The notes beneath the pieces were generated by a model, which was not told where the DNA came from, ran no database searches, and saw only the letters and a list, made by a program, of their open reading frames with translations. The translations under genes were made by a program, and so were the position numbers. A stretch of DNA of 64,000 nucleotides from Phoronis australis (taxonomy: Eukaryota > Phoronida > Phoronidae), in assembly GCA_002633005.1 (NCBI GenBank), contig NMRA01000018.1:261204-325203 (forward strand), read 5' to 3'. Within the stretch, counting starts at the first letter, position 1; each line of letters begins with the position of its first letter. Shown piece by piece: positions 26,801 through 37,520 of this stretch.

Positions 26801-29800
26801 GGTGTTGAAANAGTGTGTGTGTGTGTGTGTGTGTGCGTGTGTGTGTGTGCGTGCGTGCGTATATTGTGAAAGTGTCAAAATGGTCAATGTTTACATTCTT
26901 TTCTGTATCTGTATCAAAATCTGTTCTTCACTTAATGTTCGTTAAAAATTATGCGCTTACAATGTAGCCTTCATTGACTAAAGCACAAATAATCGCGAGA
27001 AAGTTTAATATCAGTAATTTGTTTATTTATGTTTCACACTCAACAACACCTAGTGGTGGTATTACTAATTAGTTTGGAGAACATCCATCAGACACCAAAA
27101 TGAAAGAATAGATCAAAGATTAAGAAAAACTGACAAACACAGAAAAAATTCTAGTTACTTTCAACCAATTCACAGAAATGCATTCCTCTTATGATGTCAG
27201 CAAGTGCTTAGTGGATGACAAAGAAAATAGCTCATTAATTTAGATATGATTCCTAGCTCAGATGAATAATTTCTGAACTGACAGTCCCCAGAAGATGCGC
27301 CCGCTCAGTACCAGTATTGCCATACAACACAACCCCATCACCGTCAATAATGCTACTCACTGAATGATCCTGCTGCAGCTCCAGACACTGTAGAGCTTGT
27401 ACACCTTCCTTCTCCTTCTGGGGATCTGCAGGTTCAATACCTGGCGACAGAATGTAGGAACGTCTTGTAATTACGTATTTCACAGCAGAATATATAACAC
27501 TTTCTATGAGTCAAAATATGTCGGATCAACTCAGTAAAAGCATGACAAAGACTATAAAATGTCACTCATTTCAAGTCTGTTGTGTTCCCAGCGTCCACAA
27601 CCACTGATGCCAATCTACAGCAGGAGAATGTTTATTTACACGGCGTATAGGAAATGATTTTCATGCAATGCATATTTCTAAAAGTCCTGTACGAAGCTCT
27701 TACTAAGGTTAAATGTTTAGTCAATACAAAACATGCTAGGACCAAGATTACACTTCGCATGTATAGTTTCAACGGACGCAACAGCCAACTGAGAAGAGTT
27801 ACAAACAAAACTTGGTTTCACCTACTTTTTGCCACAACAAATAAATACACCTACAATGAAATTATTGGTACCAGCGAAACAGCGAAAGACCCATAAGCAT
27901 ACGCAAGGACAAATGCTAAATGTGTGTGCAATACAAAATAAATGAAATTCTCGAGGAAACAAGAACATGTCTGTCCTACACAAACGACAACCGATGAATT
28001 ACTGGCATGTACATGTTATACTATATCTCATGGTAGCACCGCGAGATTATGGAAGGGAACGAAATCTCTTATACTTCACGTGTACCACTTACTCTGGTGT
28101 CCCTGCCGCCAGGGCCTCTGTCCATAGAAATCCAGAGAGTTCAGGTTTTCAAGGATTCCCGGGTTAACAGCACTAGAGGGCTAAACAGCAATGAAGCACA
28201 TGTTAAAAAGTATTCAACTACACTATACAAAGGAGGGCAAACTAGTGCTCAAAATTCATGGAGAAACACATAAAGTAAAACATCCTAAGCCAATCAAACT
28301 TGCATTAAGTGATAGTTATTTCGCTGAATAAGGAGGATTTTAAAACATTCATGGTCTGTCATGTGATAATGTGATGTTCTCTTTGACTTCAGACACTGAC
28401 TATAATTTACGTGCCAAGCACACCCTCACTGTGCTGAAGGCCAAGAAAACATATTCAGGATTGGTCAATTCACTATAAAAGTCCTGTCATATTGAACAGT
28501 CTCCCAGCAGGCCATAGGGAGTGTGCTGGTCCAAATGTCTTCAAATTGCAGTTGAGGGATTGGACCCCATATCCGCTGCTTTTTAGTTTTGTTTTATCTT
28601 TAGTTTGTATGTATTTATTTCCACATTATTAACTTGTGTTGTTGAAACTTCTATAACTTTGAAAAGCATACATTGCGAATACGTATCAACAAATACCAAA
28701 ACAACGGCGCACTCAAAGTCCTAAAAATCCAATAGTTACATGACAAAGTCCTCGACACAGCTGTTTGCGAGCTGTTGCGTGGTTGGCTGCTTGCTGGTAA
28801 TAGAAGCCAGGATGTTGAGTTTGTATGGCTGTTAAGCCAAACTTGATAGCCTCGTCAAACAATTCACCAAAGATCTGGAACCTGAAGAAAGATGGATCAG
28901 CAAATTATTTTAATCATCAATATAATCCTGCATCTAGGCAAAAGATTGAACATTCAACAGAAAAACACATCAATACCAAAGACCTCAAGTCTTTGCAGTT
29001 AGTACAGCCAAACCTTTCAATTGAAACATTTGGAATCAGGATTTCTGATCTCAGAAAACACAGAAAAAGGCATTGCATGATTACAAACAAAAACAAAACT
29101 TGCTATAATGGTGATGAAGACATCCAGTGGCAATACATCATTCTCCTCGAGCAAAAATCCAATCACGGTGCAAATTGTGTGTCATGTTCTCATGCGATAA
29201 ATCTTCTTTTCTGCTGATCCAGGGAAAAACTATTATAGCTACTGCACATAATTTTTACTTGCTGAGTATGCCACAATCATTTTTAGTGCAAAATAATTCA
29301 AAATAAGAACCACTAAGTGACACACTCTCTCTCAATTATTTGCCTTCTACATCTAACAAAATTCGAGACTTTTCAAACATGGCTCAAGACTTTTTAAAAT
29401 CTTGAGCCATTTTTAAAACATGTTTCAAGGCTTTTTAAACATGGCATAGCACCATATGGTACAGCACCATATGGTACAGCACCATATTTCAATACATGTA
29501 TGGAGAACACAACGTTAGAACACCATAAATATAAAGATTTTAAAATCTTTGGAAGTTGTGAATTTAATTCTTTGTTTAGCGAAATTTCATTTTTATCGGC
29601 GAAGACTGCAAAACGGTAAGCCCAAATTTCAGCTATACCAGAGGTTTGTGATTACCACAACTTGGAAAAATATTTACTATTATAAATTGGCACCTGAGAG
29701 ATTCCAGGAAAGGTGGTCTTGTTTTTTGCTTAGTAATTAGCATTTATAGGGTTCGATAATGTTTCTGATCTGTCTGATGTACTTGATTAAATTTCATATT

Positions 29801-32800
29801 GCTTTACAACTATGTACTTGTTGGTTGAATTAATAAATGTTTTAAAAAAGATTTTTAAATCTTATAATGGAAAAAATCCCCTACACTCGATTTCCCTCAA
29901 GTAAAGACACTGATCACTCTGCCTATATGACTTGAGAAGTAGTTTTAAAATTGTGTTTCTATCACAGGGTGCTAACGGATAAAGATTCAGAACAATCAGC
30001 AGATTACAGACAAAGCTTTAAAGCACAAGAAGATATTGGTGCACTTCATTAACTAATGCCTTACTGTTTTGCCATGTAGGCACTGTGTTCAAAAGCAAGC
30101 TCGGGTATTCCCACTCTCTTCTTGAAGAAGTCAATGTGCTTCCTGAACTGCGCTATGGCGTCCAGAGGAGCATTGTGTTGAAATGACAGGCGACAAATCT
30201 GTGGCAGGAATGAAATTCAAGTGTACAGTACATGTCAAACAGTCTATCTGAATGTAAGGTATTGGAATTCCATTAATCAGATTATATAAGGAATGTAAAC
30301 TCAACTATATGAGGTAAAAGTGAATTTCGGTCAGGTAGGCCAGAAAAGATTACCGCTTTTAAGATTTAGCAGTTTTAAGGTTTTGTAATGAATACATTTA
30401 TTCAGGCCAGACCTAGTGCGAACTCAATAATCCTTTAATGCAATGGTCCACAATGACTGGCTGTCTTGTCATGTCTGTAGTCCCTAATGATACCCAATTA
30501 CTACATAAACTATGTGCCTGTCAGCTGCCAGTGAAAAGACTTGACTGTAAGGACCGTTATACTCTAGGTTACAAAAAAAGAGGTATGAGTTGTGTGTGGT
30601 CACAGTCTAAAAATCTTGACCCCGTAAGTTTTGTTAACCATTCTTTAATGATGCAGCAACACCAGCTGGTGTTCTGTTCTGTAGGAGTAATTGAAACTGT
30701 TGCGCTTTGGAGCATAGATTTATAGTAAAAAATTTCCAGCTTGGTGCAGTGAAGATTGAAATATTATTTTGGTCAAGGTCGGAGCTCGTACCAAATTTTA
30801 GAAAATGGCAATATTTGTCACCCCAAATTCAAGAATCCTGAGAAAGACAAAATTTATATTGGTAGCTATTTTAGATGATTTTATCTCCAACTTTGTTGAT
30901 ACAAAAATTAATGAAGTCTTCAATATATGAGAAACATGACGATGGCCAAAATTACCCATGTCCCAATTTTAAGAATCAAGAAATTCAATTTTAACTTGAA
31001 TTTCAGTGTCCTAAATTTTATATATTGTCTTAATTGGAGAATTTTTACCATGCTTTTTGGCACAAAATTCAGGTAAACACAGTTGCAAAATCAATCAATT
31101 GTAATACAAATCACACCTTGTAGTTGATGAACCCAGACACCGTCTTTATCTCCAACAAGTTTGTGTCATGCATCCTTAATTCCAGGGTGTGTCCATACGC
31201 CTGTTTATAGTGCCTGCAACCAGTACCACCATGTATTGACCAGGCAAAGCTTATCTTTGAAACAAGTGCACAATAAGCATTGGTCTAATAAGAGGAAACA
31301 TTCTACAAACAACTCTTTAGCAGTGTAAGAGCACAAAAGTTTCTTTTGTTCGACTCAGTTTCGCACTCTGATGTGATGTTCAAGATGGGTCGAGTTAACT
31401 AGCTAGAAAGATGCACAATTTCTTTTATTCACGGGCATTTTGAGACATTGGGCATTTTTGAGTGAATCGTTTAAATATCTTACTGCCAAGCAGTGACGGT
31501 TTGCTGAAATGACAGTCACTTGGAAAAAAATCCCATTGCATTAAACCCATACAAAACACACAACACTGTCCACCAATTACTGATCTCTCTATAAATTTCA
31601 TGACTTGAAGAGGTAACTATCAATATTCACATTCTAAATGATATGAGAATTCATTGTACTAACTACTATATCCAGTGACAAGCTGAATTTCATCATGCCG
31701 TCACTATATCAAAAAATGGCAATTAAACCATGGAGAGACTAGTGTTTTCACAGCGCAAGAACAAATATGTCCCACACACTCTCCTACAATACTCTCACTC
31801 CACTCATTCTAACAGGTCACTTACATTTTTGTACACAAATCACCAAGTACGAATTGGTTGATAACTTACAGTAGAGTCTCATACTGCCGTGCCTGTCAAC
31901 TTACTTTATGGCTGTGTGTGTGTCCTGTCGAACTTCATTGAGGAATGCAACCTTGAACTGGTGTCTCACAAACAGGAACTAAAAAGACAAATATACCACC
32001 ATGCTCACAGAGGGGTTTGGGTAGAAAAATTCTTTACGAAAGAATAGCCAAAACAAGCACAGTGTGTTTCAAAGAAGAAAACAACTGAATACAAGCCCAT
32101 TAGATTTTCGTTCATGGTAAAAATTAAATTAGGCATGAAAACAGCAATCTTCACATTACGTTCAGTAGGGGAAAAATTGAAGAAAATAACATGGGTTAAA
32201 TTCCACGAAGACAAGAAACAAAATTTAATTATCACAAGTCTATTTATGAGAATTAACATCTTTCATCAGACAGAACACTAAGAGTGCGATGATTAATTGA
32301 ATTGTAATGCAATGCAGGAGGGACCGGTTTCAACATCGATATGCCAAGACCCACTTCAATTCCATTTTTTTCACAATTTTTGCTGTTAGGTGTCGTACAA
32401 AGTTAAAAACTATTTGTATTTTTAAAAAGTATCATTAAGACATTGAACACATAAACTGGTCAGGGTCATTCATTAGTTAGAATCTTGTCATATTTAACAA
32501 AATCATTGCTAAAATTGGTACAAACTTACTAAGTTAATATTTGAGAAAAGTGAATCGGTTCAACAAAGTTAAACAAGAATCAAATCAAAAAAAATCAAAT
32601 TCCTTCTAAAATAATCAAATCGAATTCTAAAACTATTCAAAAACCTGTGGATTACCTGATGGGTGGTCTTATTCAGGAACTCCTTGTGGGCCTTGACCTT
32701 GCGTGCCTGAGCATGGTAGTAGCTCTGTGCCAACTCATAGAATGCGTTCTCCAGACGGATCGTGTAGCCTAACAGGTGATCTGTGTGAGGCAGGACGAAC

Positions 32801-34582
32801 AGAGACTTGGCCGACAGGTCACATGCACTGCAGAAAGAGGCAGCTCTTTCGGCGGCGATCACATCCTCGCCTGAAACATTAAATGACACCTTACATTTGC
32901 TTTCAGGTATTAGACGTGCTATTTCATATAAATTTTGCACTTCAGATTTTCAGATACCTTTAACTGTTTTTATAACAGTAATAATGAGAATAATGTCAGA
33001 ACAGCAGTTTTGTAACGCCCTGTCATCACAGTTGTCATGAATGCAGCTCAACACATGGTTTTAAATTATGGCAAAACAGGGAGAGAACGAATCATGGCAA
33101 TTTTGACGAGTGTTCAGATTGGAGAACTTGGTTGTGATTGGCTGTTCCAGTTAATAAGTCATCCAGAAAAAGAAACTTATGGTGGTAATAATTCCGACGG
33201 CGCTTAAAAAAGTATTAACTCACAGACTATCACTGTCTCATTTTGAAAGGAAAACTGATGTTCACATTCACTAACGATAATTTGAGATTAACTAGTATTC
33301 ACTCTTGACTAGCACTTCGGACTGTGTAGGCTAACAATAGGGCTCACCAGGTGGCAGTGGCGCATTCTTTTGTATGAGCACAACAGCAACTCGTACACCT
33401 CGACCTTGAAGACTGTTCCTGAAAACAAGAGCAGCAACATTGGACAAATTGAACATGGCAAACTCTACCATAAACTCAACACCCCATTGTGATCTAATGC
33501 AGGTCATACATTAGGCATCACCTTTATCTTTTCATAGGGCAAAGTCTACCACATACCATACTGAAAAATGGTGAACAAATCACTGAATACAACAATCTAC
33601 ATTAAATGACACATTGAAATAGGCACTAACAAGGCTATGTTTCCACAACAATAGTTATCAATGAAACAAAAAAGGCCAAGTATCTTACAGTTAATGTGTT
33701 GAATAAAGTGCCTCACCCCAACCCATGTCAAAAACCAAACAGCCACACCTCAAACTCATCCGATACTCTCTACTCTAGTCAAATGCTTCTAAACTCACCA
33801 GACAATTTCTAGTCAAGTCGCCCACTCCTAAACTCACCTGACAATCTCAAGCCTTGTCGCACACTCCATCTGTCTCTCCTTCCATAATGATTCATCCCAG
33901 TCCAGATCAAAGAACATGACCACAACACTGGGGATCTCATACAGGTGTTTCTTGAGCCAATTAGTCTTTAAGATGCCTTTAGGCACATGCCACTCATAGG
34001 AGGTTCTCTGCAAAGCATGTAGACAGGTCAAAGGTATGGAAATCAAACATTAAATTATATGAGTTTTACTTAAATTAATAGCAACTCACCAAAAGGTCTA
34101 CATAGTGGACAAAGGTCTACATAGTGGACAAAAGTCTACATAGTGGACAAAGGGTGTTCATGATGTAACAAAGGCAATAGAATCACCAATTCCAAACCAT
34201 AGAATTGTCTGTGATTAAATTTCTTGGCGAACCAATACATAATACAAAGTTTGCTGAGGTTAATTAGCTCAACTCATACACGTAGTGCATATACCACAGA
34301 TCAGGAAACCGGCAGAAGAAGTTTAAAGTGTTATGATTCAAAGCATCTGATGAAACTCTTAGCATGTCATCTGCACAGTACCTTGGCTTTAGACTTTGGG
34401 TACTCATGGTCGGCGTCTAGTACAACAAATCTCAGTGGCACTCTATCTGTCTTCCTGTTGTTACAGAATGAGTCCCAGATCAACTTGTGAGTAGCATTAT
34501 AGGTAGTGTCCAGACCGGTCAACACAACGAGACCAGATGGCCGGCAGAGTAACTCTTCTGGAAGTTCACTTGCCCAAGCCAT
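11831..34582 (-). CDS. TRAPPC11: Trafficking protein particle complex subunit 11 (TRAPPC11/foie gras), complete CDS, 27 coding exons
   Basis: TRAPPC11 is a subunit of the TRAPPIII tether/Rab1-GEF complex, which acts in ER-Golgi transport, autophagy and N-glycosylation. Coding exons in order (high-low): 34582-34382, 34007-33838, 33418-33348, 32870-32656, 31978-31905, 31213-31117, 30198-30065, 28881-28740, 28180-28093, 27440-27361, 25563-25485, 25290-25236, 23978-23833, 22654-22593, 21792-21666, 20779-20707, 20466-20409, 19710-19555, 18748-18561, 18047-17872, 16470-16379, 15961-15776, 15151-15044, 14496-14445, 13539-13434, 12951-12729, 12040-11831. All have AG/GT borders and every phase joins, giving 1122 aa against about 1133 in human. 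ATG directly follows an acceptor, so a non-coding 5' exon is expected. Landmarks: [12 protein letters not shown] (residues about 21-32), the foie gras region from about residue 277 ([14 protein letters not shown]), [12 protein letters not shown] (near 385), [16 protein letters not shown] (432-447) and a beta-rich gryzun-like C-terminal half. Most introns are 0.3-2 kb, and only those with repeats are itemised. Confidence 0.97.
14173..14300. mobile_element. MITE copy in a TRAPPC11 intron (same family as 35920-36046)
   Basis: About 128 bp with imperfect terminal inverted repeats: ggtagacttcaataacg at the left, and the complement of ggtagagttcagtagctg at the right. The interior (cgctaggacctc..aagacttcg..gagcacgtga) is recognisably the same as the copy at 35920. 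A CACGTG E-box palindrome (14248-14253) is kept in both copies. No target duplication could be assigned. Confidence 0.7.
17120..17390 (+). mobile_element. LINE ORF2 C-terminal fragment, antisense in a TRAPPC11 intron
   Basis: From 17159 the plus strand reads [20 protein letters not shown], followed by [11 protein letters not shown] and a short hydrophobic tail. This is the typical WN.LP..L......FK..L ending of non-LTR retrotransposon ORF2 proteins. Only the last 80 or so codons remain, as expected of a 5'-truncated copy. A second copy of the same piece is at 28485. Confidence 0.72.
17433..17600 (+). mobile_element. tRNA-derived SINE
   Basis: A tRNA-like head has an A-box-like ggctcagtgatttgag and a B-box-like gggtttgaatcc (17480-17491). 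The T-arm can fold as ccggg-TTTGAAT-cctgg (one G-T pair). A non-tRNA body and a GAAA/GAAT-rich tail follow. It is not a functional tRNA gene because no acceptor stem closes. Confidence 0.7.
22441..22614 (-). repeat. Splice-donor minisatellite at the end of TRAPPC11 coding exon 14
   Basis: About three units of 54-60 bp overlap the 3' end of the exon at 22654-22593. Each unit contains the exon end (AAGAGTCATGTCT), the donor gtgagtaa and the first roughly 30 intron bases. The authentic donor follows base 22593. An intact second copy follows base 22539, exactly 54 bases further. The outermost copy (about 22441-22490) has lost the donor. The stretch between the two good donors is open in the exon's frame. 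Confidence 0.88.
25742..25806. repeat. Short inverted repeat (hairpin) in a TRAPPC11 intron
   Basis: The arm caggaaacccttaccactc is followed, about 30 bases later, by gagtggtaaggatttctg, its near-perfect reverse complement. It may be a tiny TIR remnant. No target duplication is clear. Confidence 0.7.
26812..26861. repeat. (GT)n microsatellite next to an ambiguous base
   Basis: GT repeats interrupted by GC follow a single N at 26811. They lie in the TRAPPC11 intron between coding exons 10 and 11. Confidence 0.95.
28485..28650 (+). mobile_element. LINE ORF2 C-terminal fragment, antisense in a TRAPPC11 intron
   Basis: The plus strand reads [19 protein letters not shown] then [11 protein letters not shown]. 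This parallels the copy at 17120, with the leading Trp changed to a stop. It is a 5'-truncated dead copy of the same non-LTR family. Confidence 0.68.
29381..29487. repeat. Palindrome and 15-bp tandem repeat
   Basis: At 29381-29408 ggctcaaga and tcttgagcc form a perfect 9-bp stem. At 29448-29487 a 15-bp unit (agcaccatatggtac) is repeated about 2.7 times, each full unit holding the palindrome ccatatgg. Both lie in the TRAPPC11 intron between coding exons 7 and 8. Confidence 0.85.
33750..33868 (-). repeat. Splice-donor minisatellite at the end of TRAPPC11 coding exon 2
   Basis: Three consecutive 39-40-bp units span the exon end. The genuine unit (33829-33868) contains the used donor, AG|gtgagttta after base 33838. 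The next (33790-33828) keeps an intact CTG|gtgagttta. The third (33750-33789) is decayed, with GT changed to AT. Reading through the real donor gives AGG TGA at once, so use of the distal donor would truncate the protein. Confidence 0.82.
34095..34152. repeat. 19-20-bp tandem repeat in TRAPPC11 intron
   Basis: Three copies of ggtctacatagtggacaaa (the third copy starts agtctac) lie in the intron between coding exons 1 and 2, about 90 bases from the acceptor of coding exon 2. Confidence 0.9.
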
Positions 34583-35919
34583 CTGTAAACAAGAGCAATG
34601 CAACACCTCGAAATGCATCCACAACTGCACCGCAAACAGTGTGCTTTTGGGGGCGTTTACTCGTATCACAAAAATGGCTACTAAATGAAACCCAATATAT
34701 CAAACCCATCCTCATTAGGATGGCATTGTTGTCTTCCAATTCTGTGAAAATGCCTTTGTTTATCTACGCGTTTAGAAAGATATGGTTATATGGACAGCAA
34801 TATAGATTTTGTCCTATCAGAATTTCATTGACAGTGACGTTTAAAATTGTCACTCCGCAATTAACAATATGATGACTATGAACTATCACGAAGGAACTGC
34901 GGTGTGAACAATATCTGTACTGTTTAGACCCCAATCTGAGGAAAACATTTGCTCTACTTAGGTGCTCAATACACAAGCTTTATATTGAAGCAGGTTGGCA
35001 TGCAGGTCTACCCAAGAGATAAAGAAGTTGTGACATACATGTGCACAACACTGGTCAGACTGAAAACAAGCTTCATTTTATGTGTCATTGCCTTGTCCTG
35101 GGTGATGTGAGCCAAAAGTTGCTGACAAAACTGATAGCCACGAACCTTGCGAACTAAAAAGCCTTCAAGAACAACGGCGAAAAGAGCTGAGCTTTTCTCC
35201 TTGTAATTAACTGTTGTGTTGTAAATTGTATGATGAGACAAAGCTCTACTTAAAATAAACATTTCTGACTCTGATAACTATAAAAAACTATGAGTCAAAA
35301 TTTTATGAAAAAACGTAGCTCAAGGAACTCCAGAGATATAGAACTCCAAAGATACAGAGACAAATGCAAAAAAAAAAATCAAATTGCCATCAGGATGCAC
35401 AAAGGTTGTCAAATTCGTCCCAAAAAGTCGTCATCTGTTGACAAGTTCCCAAGAATCCACTTGCCCTATTTCACAAAGATCTTCCAAAGGGTTTAGGAGA
35501 CAAAATTGTCACTAAAGGGTGTCAGTTAAGTCAGACCTCTCCGAAAATCAACTTCAGTTGTGCTCTCATCAGTAAGAACATATTCGCGAATTTTCAATAT
35601 GATCCTCTGAGTACTTTGGCAAATAAGAGGTGCACTTGAATAAAATAAAAATAGCCATTGGGTAGTGCAGAATTCATCAAATCTCCATGATAGAAACCAA
35701 CATTTGATAAATTTAATCAAAATTCATCCCACATGTGTACACAGTGCATACCAACGAGTATTCAGATTGTTGTACTACTGCACAGGTTTACTAAAATGAC
35801 CCAGATATCCCATTATGACAGATGGGTGGAAGATGAATAAATTCATCATCACTACACACTTCTCTGAGGGAGTCTATGGTTTCCAAATGATGAATGGAGA
35901 GGGTGCCGGCCTGCCTCCA

Positions 35920-36046
35920 GTTCAGTAACGCTAGGACCTCACTAAAAAGCAAGACTTCGCGAGATTACGTGAGATATTGCCGTGCATTTTAAATGAGAGC
36001 ACGTGACTTTGACTAGGTTTTAGCTAGGTCCTAGCGTCTACTGAAC
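35920..36046. mobile_element. MITE (same family as 14173-14300)
   Basis: About 127 bp, starting gttcagtaacgctaggacct and ending aggtcctagcgtctactgaac, so the termini are inverted repeats with a two-base indel. The interior shares cgctaggacctc, aagacttcg and gagcacgtga with the 14-kb copy, including a CACGTG palindrome at 36000-36005. Confidence 0.8.
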
Positions 36047-36634
36047 GCACGCCTGGTCGTGGTGGATCCAGAACACAAGGACAGCATTGTTGAAAGCAAA
36101 TTCCATGACACAGGGTAATGTTTGCTGAATTGAAAACTTCAGGATGCTAGGAGTAAGGAGTGTTGTTGATATCTGTTGCCAAGAGGCTCACACGCTGGAG
36201 ACAACGGGTCAAAGAGGCGAACTATCAACATCAGATCAGGACATCAAGCAGTGGGAGCTTCCGGAACGGCTCGAACCACGCGAATCTGGAGGTAATTTAC
36301 ACCAGAAAGCTTACTGTTCAAATTCAAGAAGTTCACAAATTACACTAGTCCTCAACGACACAATTGAACATTATTAGTACCTCAAGATTTTCTTAATTCA
36401 CGCGCGAACATTCCCAGTTAAGCCACCCCTCCGACTCAATCTCCGAAAGATCGGAGGTACACTTAGACTGTAGCCGCGGCCAACTAGAAATTAAACTGTC
36501 GAGGTATGTCAGGTTTGACGTTGATGCACGCGTGTGAGTTTCAATTAAGTTTACGATATTTGATTTGCTTATACCTGTAAACATGTTTTGAATGTAAAAA
36601 GCTCATTATTTCGGCTGTAGATTTACTTGTTTTC

Positions 36635-36648
36635 AAAATGGCGGCGCC
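36635..36648. promoter_or_regulatory. YY1-like motif, candidate TRAPPC11 promoter element
   Basis: AAAATGGCGGCGCC matches the YY1 consensus (AAnATGGCGGC). Such sites are common near transcription starts of housekeeping genes. It lies about 2.05 kb upstream of the TRAPPC11 ATG, plausible for a promoter plus one 5' intron. No TATA box is assigned. Confidence 0.4.
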
Positions 36649-37099
36649 CAGCGACTGAGTGCACAGAGGACTGAGAGGTCTGAGGTCTGCTACGTCACGG
36701 ACTTTAGGTAGCCGTCAAACAAACAATCCAAAATTTCAAAAAATCGGACAGATGGGCCCGCCTATGGAACCACTTTCGTGGAGTCTGGAGGAAATTTATT
36801 CACAGAATGTTGTAACTTATGTCGAGCATGCCATTAGCAGGGAAATGTTGACTGTTTAGTGTTGTTCCGAATTGTTACTGTTAGTTTCCGGTTCGGACTT
36901 TGTCTTTGGTGTGACGTAAGGTCGTATAATATAACGTGTGTAAAGCCTGTCGAAATTGCTTGTCAAATGACCATTGGCTCTTGAATCATGGCCAAATCTT
37001 TTAGACTCTTGATTCTCCAGCAGTCATTCCGAGTTCGATAACTGCTGTCGGCATGTGGATTTTAACTATTGTGCAGAACCATGTAGCCAGGCCTACTAA

Positions 37100-37520
37100 T
37101 ACTGGGATTTTCCATAGATGAACGCACCTGATGAAATGCCCATAGGCATTTATTTGGTGTTACAACTTCTGGTGTCAAGTTTCCTAATAGTGGTGTTACA
37201 ACTTCTTGTACTGTCAAGTTTCCTAATAGTGGGTGTTTATTCAAAAAATTTCCTCTTAAAAGCCCCCTCAGCGTCAACTTTTTGTCACAATTTCACTAGT
37301 TTGTATCATTTATAAAAACAAACAAGTTGGCAAACTATGCATTTGTTAACAAGATTTAGAAATTAAATAAAAATGTCTACGTCAGCAAAACTATGACTTT
37401 CCGTTTAAAAGCCCCCATTTTCCGAATAAACGCCTGAACGTTTATTTGGTGACACTAAATGCCTGAAAATTTTCATTTTCCGAAGACACACCCATGGGCT
37501 TATCTATGGTAAATCCCATT
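37100..37520. mobile_element. Dispersed repeat/TIR element, copy 1
   Basis: This ~420-bp block shares long stretches with 42311-42660: tttatttggtgttacaac, aaaagccc.ctcag, tataaaaacaaa, aaactatgcattt and gcctgaaaattttcattttc. Here the outer ends are inverted repeats (ctgggattttccatagat versus atctatggtaaatccca). No coding capacity. Confidence 0.75.

Noticed and set aside
28825-29217. 130-codon plus-strand open frame
   Set aside because: It starts antisense to a well-supported TRAPPC11 exon (28740-28881), has no splice logic or family resemblance, and runs into intron sequence.
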